Positions 31,050 through 41,262 of a stretch of 64,000 bases of DNA are shown piece by piece. Where the stretch lies: the NCBI GenBank assembly GCA_036346375.1, contig CM070520.1:17433791-17497790 (forward strand), in the 5' to 3' direction. The DNA is from Guadua angustifolia. Taxonomy: Eukaryota > Streptophyta > Magnoliopsida > Poales > Poaceae. Each line of letters opens with the position of its first letter. The first letter of the stretch is position 1. Under the pieces are notes generated by a model, which had not been told where the DNA came from, made no database searches, and saw only the letters and a program-made list of their open reading frames with translations. The position numbers and the translations under genes are program-made.

Positions 31050-32678
31050 AGGTTATGCTGTGCAAGCTTCAAGTGAGGCTTGTCGATAGCTCTCTTCCCC
31101 TGCTGGCTAGTTGGGGGCACATGTATCTAGCCAATGAAGTGACAACTGTTCACAGTTGCCCGATAGCGCCGGGTTACGTGAAGGTCACTATGGACTACGT
31201 GAATGAATCTTTCAAGCCCGTCTCACTGGAGATGACCCCAAACGACGAGATCGTGACATTAGGGGAAGCCATCTTCATTTACGACCATCCTCCAGCACCA
31301 AAGAAACATGCAGAACATGATCCACCTACTGCGGTGGAGCTACCAGTGCTACCAAAGCCACTAACTACACCAAAGCGGCCCACCAATTTGGCTATCATGC
31401 CCAAAGCATCAGTGCAGCCCGATACAACACTTCGTACCCATTCTTCTCCTATGAAGATGACCAAAAGTGGAAAGGGAGACAAGGGAAAATCCAAGCAAAA
31501 CACGAATGACCTGAAATATGAATATGCCCCATTGACCCAAAAATTCAAAATAGAAGAGCCTTTAGTAACAGAAGATAGCCTAGCTACAAGAACTTTGAAC
31601 ATAATCCATTAGATTATATAATTGGTACATGGAAGAAGCAAAAAGCTGATGGCAACATGCATAACGAGTATCTCAATCAGCTTCAAGCACAAGTATCTTT
31701 TCAACTAGTCATCGGAGGGCTTCTTCACGATCAACTTCAATGACTTATTCAATCTCTTCAACCTCGACACCATCGACGCTGTGCTCATGAGATGCTGGAC
31801 ATTGTGAGTGTATGCAATCATGGTCTATACATTCGTGTAATACCGATAAAAGCCATATAACTCCTTACTTTTTTGTATATAGATACATGATCCTTCAAGC
31901 GAGAAGGAACAAAAAACTGGTGAGTTTTCTCGATCCACACATAGTCTTGAGGCAAACAATGAACGAAAATTCTCATTACGTCAAGGAATACTTGATAGAG
32001 GCATCAGTAGCTCAACACGATGCAAAGTACATACTTCTACTCTACAACCTGTCATAAGTGTTGCACTACCTACTATACTTTGATTTGTATTTTACACACA
32101 ATTCAAAGTTATGTTGAATAACCACAGCGACATTCCTGTATAGGTTTTACTAGGTTCTAATTGTATTTGAACCAAGAAAAAATAGGGTTAGCTCCATTGG
32201 CTCTATATGTAAGGGTAGCCACAACTTGAGGCCTATCGAAAGACTACTCAACAGATAATCATGTTTCCTCCATAGATAACTCTCCTGTAGCTCATGGAAT
32301 GGTTAAGGCCAACTTTTTTAGAATCAAATAGAGTGTTCAAAGTGTATAGACTTCGTGGAGGGCCACACAAAGACGCGTCGAAGCTGAAACACGATTTTAA
32401 CTTTCTGGTAGACGCTAATACACAATAATTCTATATCACTCCGTAATAATATCCCTAGAACTAACCAATTCTGTTCTTACAGTACATCTAGCAGGGACAG
32501 AGAAATAACTTATGTGCCTTCTACATTAGCCATAACATGCGAACCATCATCGGTACAAAGAAGATCAGCGATGCAACTAAGTTGAAAAATGCCCATCTGG
32601 AGGCAATTCGAGAACACTTCTTTGGCTTCTTGATGTGTGAGGTCATACATCCAAAAGACACATTCCACATTACCTAAT
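31050..32678 (+). pseudogene. CACTA TNPA-like protein with Ulp1-type C-terminus (second copy)
   Basis: Exon 1 gives about 185 residues with MTPNDEIVTLGEAIFIYDHPP, then a Lys/Thr/Pro-rich linker. A shift leads to FTINFNDLFNLFNLDTIDAV and MRCWTL. GTGAGT near 31804 and TATATAG near 31880 flank an intron, after which come MILQARRNKKLVSFLDPHIV and YILLLYNLS. Further on are RGGPHKDASKL, then NNLCAFYI followed by TIIGTKKISD and HPKDTFHIT with a stop near 32678. The HW exon is degraded. Here the Cys of the LCxYY box is kept, unlike the copy at 3180-5990. Shifts and stops make it non-functional. Each motif matches the Ulp1-like end of grass CACTA proteins by eye. Confidence 0.75.
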
Positions 32679-33059
32679 TTGTGAAACTTGAGCATTCTAT
32701 TGGTTAATTTGTGAAACTTGTTTGAATTTGTGAATTGTAATTATGCATTCCATTAGTTAATATAATATTTGAGTTTATTTTTGAAATGGTTGTGTAATCT
32801 GTGATACAATCAGCTTCTGATCTATTGCGTAATATAACATTTGAGTTGATTTTTGAAATAGTTATATAATCTATGATATAATTAGCTTTTAATCTATTGG
32901 TTAATATAACATTTGATTTGATTTCTGAAGTGGTTATGTAATCTATGATATAATCAGCTTGTGTTGTGTATAATCTGCTTGTGGTATAATCCATGTAATC
33001 TGCTTGTTTTAGAGGACATGGCTAGCATTTCCTGAGACAAGCCAATAAATAGAAAAATT

Positions 33060-33282
33060 TTCAATAGTAAAAAATAATATCACAGACGGTTCCATATAAG
33101 GAACTATCTATGATATATCACATACCGCAGACGGTTCTAGTAAAGAATCATTTATGATGTGCGCTACATCATAGATGGTTCTTTACTAAAACCGTCTGTG
33201 ATGTGACATATCATTGTCATCGTTGACATATGTTTACAGACGGTTCACAAAACCGTCTGTGATAACTTTTACTGTAGTAGTG
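33060..33282. repeat. Subterminal array and terminus of the second CACTA element
   Basis: Five or six copies of 'acagacggttc' or its complement 'aaccgtctgtga', partly as inverted pairs, end at CTGTAGTAGTG. Confidence 0.85.
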
Positions 33283-33703
33283 TGTTTACCATTTTGACCT
33301 AAAAAAATCTACGACAACTACAACCCAAAAATAAAAGAAACTTAGAAATTTGATTTCCATAGGAATACAAAGTTAAAACAAAATCTTAAATAACTAAAAA
33401 TTCATAATAACAATTAAAGGAAAATTAGCAATCATACAAGCAAGTTGCTTTTTCTACCATATCCCAATGGTGCTTTGGTTTCTTCCCTTTTGCATGAGTA
33501 CGAGCGTTAATGGTTTGTTGTATAGCCATTCGTCAACAAGGCATTACTTTCCATCTTTGTAAAACTTGGCCATATTATTAATAACTAGCTAGGGTCGTGT
33601 GAAATTCCATCGCGCGCCGCTACATCGGTCGAAATTTGGGAAATTCGATCGCGACGTTGTGATGCGCGAAATTTGGTCCGACGGATATTTTTGGAAAAGA
33701 ATT
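33283..33703. other. Spacer with an unidentified short ORF fragment
   Basis: On the minus strand 33535-33424 reads an uninterrupted segment containing THAKGKKPKHHWDM and EKATC. I do not recognise it and cannot say whether it is real. The rest is AT-rich. A 'gaaattccatcgcgcg' patch near 33601 is unlike its surroundings. Confidence 0.3.
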
Positions 33704-34085
33704 GTGTAATTTCGATTTTCTTGGTTTTTTTTAAAATGGGCTACTAGAAGCCATTGGTGAATCTGCGGATTGCTAGGAGTTATCAGTGAATCTGTGACTT
33801 TTTTTAGAGAAAAACGTGGAGGGACCGAAACACTTTTTCTTTTTGTGTAATTCCGATTTTCTTATTTTTTTAAAAAAAATGGGTCGCTATAACTTATTAG
33901 TGAATCTGCGGGTTGCTATAAACCGTCGGCAAATCTGTGGCTTTTGTTTTTGAGAGAAATCAAACATTTTTTTTTTGTTGCGTAATTCTAGTTTTCTTGT
34001 TTTTTTTTAAAAAAAATAGGTCATTAGGACCCGTCAGCAAATCTATAGACTGCTATAAATCGTCAGTGGATTTATATTTTTTGTT
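33704..34085. repeat. Degenerate tandem repeat, about 135-141 bp, three copies
   Basis: Units start near 33704, 33845 and 33979, each with 'g(t/c)gtaatt(t/c)', then a T-run, an A-run, 'tgggctactag'-type sequence, and two 'gtgaatctg' phrases. Confidence 0.65.
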
Positions 34086-34402
34086 AACCGACAGAAGGAC
34101 CTAAACGTCAACCGCGGAGGGGCCTAAATGTAATTCGGTTTTCTGGGCCCTTTCCGCAAAAAACTGATCGGAGGACCTAAATGTAATTTTGAATTTTTCG
34201 GAGGTCCTTTTCGCAGACAAGGTGATGTGGCGCGTCAAGGGCTCTCCATTTCTCTCTACTATAATTTATAGTATACATACATTGGAAGTTAAAGTTAAAA
34301 TCAAAATTAGATTGTACTTTCTAATTTCAATATGTCTTACATTAAGTACCATTTTTGTAATGCAAAATCTCAAATTTCTATCTTTTAATGTGGAAACTAA
34401 AT

Positions 34403-34690
34403 ACTCCCTTCAGTCACAAATAGCTTTCATCTTGGATATAGGCTGTAGTCAAATTTTTAAAACTTTGATTGTTAATATTTTTAAGTATTTAAATTGGATA
34501 TATAAAAATTATATGTGTAGATTTTTTTTAAAAGTACTTTTATAATATTATAATTTTATTAGTTTATAATATATTATAATAAAAATTAGTGATTAAAGCT
34601 GTATTTTACAGATCGTATCATATTCAAAGCAAAAACTATTTAAAGTCTATCTTAAAAACCTAGTCCCTGCCAACGCACGACGGCATGAGG
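34403..34690. repeat. Possible Stowaway-type MITE, partial
   Basis: Begins TACTCCCTTCAGTCACAAATA, close to the TACTCCCTCCGTC start of grass Stowaway elements, and continues with 'gtagtcaaatttttaaaactttgattgttaa' type words typical of that group. A clean complementary right end was not found. Confidence 0.5.
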
Positions 34691-34734
34691 TACCGACCAG
34701 CATAAATAAATCGGCTAGACAAGCAACTGTTCTG

Positions 34735-34875
34735 TCCGGATTAGTAAAGATTTGGAGAAAAAAAATGGCGAGAACTAGCATCCGGATGTTCAATCTTAGC
34801 ATGTTTCGTCGGACATTTGGTACAACATTTTTTCTAACATCTGCAACATTTTTTTTTCACGCGCACATTTCTAAT
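34735..34875. repeat. Left half of a dispersed repeat split by a solo LTR
   Basis: 'catccggatgttcaatctta' and 'caacattttttctaac' parallel the copy at 1483-1770. It ends with the target CTAAT at 34871-34875, where the 5.2-kb LTR inserted. Confidence 0.55.
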
Positions 34876-37800
34876 TGTAACATCCCAAAATTTTAATAAA
34901 ATAAAAATCAATATTTTGAATTTGAATATTATTTTTTCTGAGTTTTCTTGGCATTATTGATTTTTATTTGGAATTCTTGGATTTTCATGTTGCAAGAAAA
35001 GTTAAACAAATGAGAAATAAAGAATGAAAAAGAGAAAAGGCAAAAATGTAAAAAGTAAAAATTTAGAAAAATAGCCATGAGAACCCTGAGCATGTAAGTA
35101 AATCATTTTAGCCAGCAATTGAAATTTTATGCATAAAGAAATGAAGAGATAAATTAGAAAGATAACTTTTAAATCAAAACAATGCATTGTCAGAATTTAT
35201 AAAATATTTTGGAATCTCAAATGGAGCTGAAACATTTATCATGAAACCCTCAATACAATATCCACCTTTGGTAAAAATATTATAAATTAATAATGTCATT
35301 TAGGACTTTTCTAAAGTTAAAAACAGAAACTCTGAAAATAGAGAAATTTCAATGTCAGAATTTGTATAAAATAACAGAACCATATTTTGAGTTGAAAATT
35401 TTACAGAAGCATTCTGAGACCAAATCCTTTTGAAAAACAAAATTTCAAAAATAATAGACTTAAATTGATCTCAAAGGAAAATCAAAATCCGAAACAAAAT
35501 TTAGGAGCAGTCACTGTTGTCAGGATATTATCAAATTTTCGGTAACTCATTTTAATCCCATAATTTTTCTAGACATCAAAACCTGCTCACAGACCTTAGT
35601 CAAAAGGTTGGATATTTTCTACTCCCATTTCACAGCTCAATCAAATCTGGTTCTGGAAGCATCCGAACTGGGCTCATTCCTTTTGGCGCCAACCTCACTG
35701 ATCAGTGGACCCCGACCCCACCCGTCAAGATCTTCTTCCCCACTTGCTTGCGACGAGCGAGACTCACCCGGCTTGATCGCGCTTGACCAGCTCCGATTCA
35801 TTGCATCTCGTCTTCGATTGGTCGCGTCTCCGGCGTCATCCTCACCTCATCACAAGCGCGATCATCGCCACGTTTGCCCTCAGTCTCACGAAGCTTCAGC
35901 TCGCCTCTGTTTTCCTTTGTCGCGTCAGGGGAGCTCTGGCCGAGACAATCCCAACCAGGGCCGATTCATCCATTGCATTCCTTGGCTATAAAGCGCACCT
36001 CAGTGACCGCAATGAATCCCTTCCTCATTTCCCTCGCCTCTCCTTCCCTTTCCTCAGCCTGAGTCGCATGGAGATCCTCCCGAATCCGCCATGGCCGCAG
36101 CCTGGCTCGGCGAAGGAAAATGCGAGCAAGAGAGACTTCCATTTCCAAATTCTTCTGAGCCGAAGCACCCTCACCAGATACTGAGTGAAAGCCCTCAACA
36201 ATTTCTGGTCTCCTCCATGCGAAATGTGGCCACCGCCGAGAGCATCTTCTTCTCCATGTCCGGCCGCCGTGGGTAGAGCTCCCCGGAGCTTCTCCTCCCA
36301 GGTAAACCCTAGGAATGGAACCCTTAGCATCCACTCATGCTTAAATTGCTACCGATTTCACCTCTAATGCCGTCGCTTGTCTTCTCCACCGAGCGCCATT
36401 TCTGCCGCCGCACCTCTTCGTGGGCGCACCTCCCTGGAAGCTCTTCCGCCGAATCAACACCGCCTCCAGACTCCCCTCGTCGAGCTCTCCCTCCTGGTGC
36501 CGTCGCCTTCGCCGGAGGATCGCCGGAGCTACCTTTGCCGCCAGCCCTAGCCACGCCTCTGTTTTCTATCTCTGCGCGGTGGGACCGAATCGCCAGGCGC
36601 TTGAGGAAGAAGAAGAGCAGAGCCAAGACGCCTCCTTCTGTGAAAACGTATTATGAATTTCTAATTCCATTTCCATCTTGAATGCAATTCAAGTTTGAAT
36701 ATCTTTTGCAATTTAAATCAAAATTCAGTAGGACAAATTTCTATATTCATTTAAAATCCGAAGAATCCAAATATGCAAAAGTATTTAATTTTGAAGTATA
36801 GGATTATTATTGGTATTAAACTTTGATTATGGTGCTAATAAGGTGTAATGAGAATTTGTGTATAATAAGTGATGAAATGATGAGATCAATATTCATGAGA
36901 TGTTAGGATCGAAGGTATTCAAATATACAAAAGTACTTAATTCTTGAATCACAAAACAATTAGTAAAATCTAATTTAGGGATAAACATTATTATGGATGT
37001 TGTTGTATTCAAAGAAATGTAATTCCAAAAATCATTAAATAAATTTATATGTGTCCTGGAATCATAATAAACTCAAATATGTAAAATCATCTAACGTTGA
37101 ACTCAATTTAAATTATTTGCTTCATAATCATCATTAAACCTCGGTATGGCCATTAGTGAAAACAAAAGCATAAAAACTCATAAAAGGATGAAATAATTTG
37201 TATGATGTTCCTGGAATCAATAGAGAATCAAGTATGTAAAGATATTTAAAGTGAAACTTATCTTGCATTCTTGATGCAAGAAAGTGCAAATAACAATAGC
37301 AAATAAATATATGATCTATTGCAATTAAAGCTAAAATAATGTCAAACTAACTTTAAAACACTTCTAGGATGTTACTCTGCTAATACCTGAAAAATGAATC
37401 AAGAATCATGTATAGGTTAGTTGGAAATTAAGATTTAAAACTTGGCCGATTTAAGGTTTCAAATGAGGTCATTTATGCTATTTCAGCAGTAGATAAAATA
37501 ACTCATCCAAATACTAAAATCAGTAAAATTAGTTTGGTAACACTCTACAAAGTTTATACTACCATAATCTGTAAAAAGAATCTTATTTCATTAAGGTTTG
37601 CATGTTAATCTCATTAGCTCAAAACCCTTAAGCGTTAACATTTCACTTCGTATTCTTGCCGATTTCGTAAGCGTAAACTTTACAATGCTACTTAAGCTTT
37701 TTCAACAATGAGTATAATGTATCAGCCATAGCGTAAAATTTGTGGAATTAGCTTAGGATTGTTATACAAAGTATAAATCATCGTATTATGAAGAAATAAC

Positions 37801-40089
37801 CATATTTCATCATGTTTTGCATACAAATCCTAATAGCCAAATAACCTTAAGTGTTAAGTTTTCTGAACCTTATAAAATGAATCGGTAAGAATGATGAAAC
37901 CTGTAGTTAAGTTATTTTTATCACCAGAACCTTCTCAAATATCGTGTAAATTAGTCCAGTAGCCTAAATCAATAGATTTAACTTGTGTAAAACTAATTCT
38001 AAGCGAAATCAATCAAAGATAAAGAAGTATTCATTCATAATATAATGTGATCATATAAGCATCTTCATTAACTTGCAAAGCAGCTCATCTAAATCTGAAT
38101 TTAGTAAAGAATAGCCTAGAATTGATCTTTAAAATATGATCTGCAGTAATCTAAGAAAATATTCTTACTTTATCTTGCTTTGACTCTGAATCCTAATAGA
38201 GTAAAACCCGTAAGTAATAAGGATTGGCAGAAACTCATATCATGAATAGTAAATCAATGGAAGCTTGCAACTAATGATTAACTCTATTTAATCTTAACCT
38301 ATTTTTGCGTCTTGAATTTGTAAAATAAGATTAATAAATTCATAAAAGAACAATCCCTGTTTCTTGTAAAGAGTTTTAATTGTTCGTTCTATCTCCTTTC
38401 TTTTTGCCCTTATTGAACTTAGTATTTTGCTGTATTTTCCGTTGATCGACGTGTAGAACCCGACGTCTCTATTCCGTCGTCGTCGTTGTCGTCAGCCGCA
38501 TCCTCGTCTTCGCCGTAAGCAATGATTAAGCAAGGCAAGCATCCTTTGACCATATTGATCCCAGTATTTTATATTCCTTTTGTGCATCAAATTGTTTTAT
38601 GCATGCGATTACTTTATGTAAATTGCTATCTTGTGGATTTGGTAGTTATACCTGTTGTCTTGTGAATCTCCTTTGATGCTTTACGAACATGTGAACCTTG
38701 ATAACCATAGATTGAGGTTAGGCACTACTTAATGTCATCATGGGTATATCGTTCATTTTATTCATGCTTAGTCATCTTTGTAGAATCAATGATGTACATG
38801 ATCAACTCAATAATTGTTTCCTGAAAACATTGAAAATGTCACTGTTGGTTGTGGGTACTTTGATTAAAAACCCAAAAGAAAACTATGTGTTGATACGGGC
38901 GATTATTGGCAATAGCCGGATGTGCGACAGGAATTGCACGTAGTGTAGGGTGAAGTGTCGCCCGTGTCGGACTAAGGACCGAACGTCGTGTAGCTTGATC
39001 CAAGAAAATCCGTACAAACCACGAGGGTGAGGATGGGTTAGCCTTAGCCTATTAAATTATTTAGACATGGCTTTGCTCATTGGTAGGCGGGAGCTTGCAC
39101 AGGTTTTCCGGTCAGGTCTACCCTGACGGGGTATTCCGGTCAGGTCTACTTGCTAATGTAACGGTGTACGCCCTGCCGTGTTTAGAAACGTTGTGTTGTG
39201 TGTGTGAATGTGGATCCACGGCTTGGGTGTGTGTTTCTAGTTCTACGGCGGGGGATAACGTCCCGGGCTGGTGTAAAGCCTTGTCTAGGAATTTAATGGC
39301 TATGTATGGTCTCCCTGGACGACACACCTAAGGAAGTGTGTCGGGCAAAGGTTGATCATTCCTTGTGGGTACAGTTGTACACCTCTGCGAGTTTAAATCT
39401 AATTGATTAGCCGTACCCGCGGTCATAGGTGTCTTAGTGAACTCTGCGCGAGTTAAATGTTTTATTATTTTCAAAAGGGTTGGTTTCATTTGTTTTGGCA
39501 ACTGTGCTTTATGCCGAAGGGCTGACATTGTTGGATTTCAGGAATTCATGATTCGCCACTCACGTCATGGAGGACTGTGAGTGTTATTATGCTTTACTTA
39601 TTTGTTATCAATCAAATGCTCTCATAAATTCCGTTTGCAAATAACTTGATTTACAAATTCAATATCGCTTTATGCAAATTAACTGTAGTAGCCTTTCCTT
39701 TGAAATGGCCTGCATATATTGTAGGTTTTGCTCAAGTCTTGCTGAGTACGTAAAGTACTCACCCTTGCTTAATTATATGTAGGTGGATGAGTTAGCGAGG
39801 TTTCGAAGTTGTTCATCGCAGGTTGCGGGTTTTTCTCCGTCGTGTTCTATCTGAAGTTTATGCCTGGTCAGTTGCCTGCGGGAATGGATGGGTACACTAC
39901 AAGGCTTTGCTTCTTTTGCTGCTATACTTCTCTGAGTTGTAATATTATTTGTATAATCGTTTCCGCTTAATTATTAAAATGTATGGTTGTGATTTCCAAT
40001 TGTTGTAAACATGTGAGTGCTAGCTACTGATCCAGGGAATAGTACAGTAATCACATGGAGGTTCCTGTTCATCAGAACGGGGTCTCACA
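34876..40089 (+). mobile_element. Solo LTR, 5.2 kb, TSD CTAAT
   Basis: Starts TGTAACATCCCAAAATTTT and ends ACGGGGTCTCACA. The flanking five bases CTAAT (34871-34875 and 40090-40094) match exactly. The whole 5,214 bases have a counterpart in inverse orientation at 50619-55857. No direct repeat flanks an internal domain and no gag or pol is present, so it is a solo LTR rather than a full element. A GC-rich segment (35640-36640) surrounds a TATA box at 35987; the remaining 3.5 kb is AT-rich without ORFs, with a second moderately GC-rich block at 38930-39540. ORFs in the GC-rich parts show no protein I know. Confidence 0.92.
35987..35993 (+). promoter_or_regulatory. TATA box of the 5.2-kb LTR
   Basis: CCTTGGCTATAAAGCGCACC is a good plant core promoter about 1.1 kb inside the LTR; a pyrimidine-rich leader follows. 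The matching position in the copy at 50619-55857 has decayed to GGCTATCACC. The 3.1-kb LTR has the same CTATAAA phrase. Confidence 0.65.
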
Positions 40090-40265
40090 CTAATGTTAAC
40101 GAAGGAAAATGTTTTCACGCATAGGAAAAAAATATTTCACATGTAAAAAAAATATTTTACGAGTAGGAAACAAATGTTGCAGTGTCTGAAAAAATCAGAC
40201 GTCCGGCTCTTAAGAATTCCGGGAAAAAATTGGTTAATTAACCCCACCGATCAGTTGATCACTCG
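40090..40265. repeat. Right half of the dispersed repeat split by the solo LTR
   Basis: Continues the pattern of 1483-1770 with 'aaaatgttttcacgcatagg', 'caaatgttgcagtgtctg', 'cagacgtccgg' and ends near 'ccgatcagttgatc'. Confidence 0.55.
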
Positions 40266-40460
40266 AGAATTTGCACGGACAGTCCGCCTTAATTTCCTAG
40301 CTCGAGACAACCGTTCAAATTTATTTCTGCGTAGAAATTTAATTACTGACAGTAATGTTATGGAAATTTCACGTGAGATAATGTCCATGTTCTAATTAGA
40401 CAGGCCTAACCGTGTCTATGGGTACGTGTTCTGTCCCCTGTGCTGGTTCGACCACATTTT

Positions 40461-40782
40461 GGACCTGTTTGGATCCATTAGCAGCTATTAGCTGGCTAAC
40501 TATTAGTTGGAGAGTGTTTGGATCCACCAGCTAATATGTGGCTAATAGATGCTATTGTCCAGAATACCCATGTTATTAAATGCTATTGGTGGTAGACGCG
40601 AAGGGTATTTTGGTTAAATGCCACCTATTAGCTGCTATTAGCTGGGTTTGGCTAGCTAATGAGATAACCATTAGCTGGGTGCCCAGTTAATAGTTAGCTG
40701 ATCTATTAGCTAGGGGTGTTTGGATCCACTCCAGCTAATTTTTAGCAGTTAACTATTAGCTGCATGGATCCAAACAAGCCCG
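40461..40782. mobile_element. MITE with CTGTTTGGATCCA / TGGATCCAAACAAG ends
   Basis: Left GACCTGTTTGGATCCA and right TGGATCCAAACAAGCCC are inverted repeats; inside, 'attagctg' and 'cagctaat' alternate and would fold. It is about 320 bases, has no ORF, and shows no clear target duplication, so the superfamily (hAT or PIF/Harbinger) stays open. Confidence 0.75.
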
Positions 40783-41230
40783 TAGTACGTACCGTAAACA
40801 ACTGCATACGTCAGGTGTGACACAGCACATTGAAGTATTTGCCCCAGATGAACACGACACACTACTACACAAATGATCTTTAGTCCCGGTTTGTAACTGG
40901 CTTTAGTCCCGGTTGCCAAACCGGGACAGCCCATCCACTACACCATGACACAAAATTCCCGTCAGATCTCTGTAGGTAAAAATCTGCTTTTACCATCTAA
41001 CCATCTGTCGGTAAATATTTTCAATAGTTAATCTATCGGTAGTACTGTAATTACGGACAGACTATGTGTCGCTAAATATATATAGTTTTAGAGACAACAT
41101 ATCTATCGGCAATGATAAATTTTTCTATTAATCTATCTGTCGGCAAAAGTCTATCTGTCAGCAAAAATCTATCTGTCGGCAAAACTTGTGTACAACAAAA
41201 GCGGACCGACCCAGAACTTCAGGCCAATCT

Positions 41231-41262
41231 GGCCGGCCCATTTCCTCTGAACCCTAACCCTC
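41231..41262 (+). promoter_or_regulatory. Site-II and telo-box-like promoter motifs
   Basis: GGCCGGCCCATTT is followed within 12 bases by AACCCTAACCCTC. The pairing of a GGCCCA site-II word with a telo-box-like AACCCTAA is known from promoters of plant ribosomal-protein and growth-related genes. It stands at the head of the gene-like unit, so the CACTA element may have captured such a promoter. Confidence 0.5.

Larger units (their letters stand above)
31050..33282 (+). mobile_element. 3' part of a second CACTA element
   Basis: The right terminus reads TTTTACTGTAGTAGTG at 33282, preceded by a subterminal array with the motif 'acagacggtt'. Upstream is a plus-strand TNPA-like pseudogene with a Ulp1-type end. 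No matching CACTA 5' end, TNP2 gene or opposite array is present between 30483 and 31050, so the element is 5' truncated. Its subterminal motif differs from that of the 2306-13465 element, so it is a different family. Confidence 0.8.

Noticed and set aside
35608..36681. Plus- and minus-strand ORFs of 100-185 codons in a GC-rich block
   Set aside because: They lie within the LTR, overlap in many frames, show no known domain and are not kept in the second copy at about 54170-55080.
34876..40089. A complete non-autonomous LTR retrotransposon rather than a solo LTR
   Set aside because: I see no pair of direct terminal repeats within it, no primer binding site or polypurine tract, and the inverse copy at 50619-55857 has the same single-unit structure with its own TSD.
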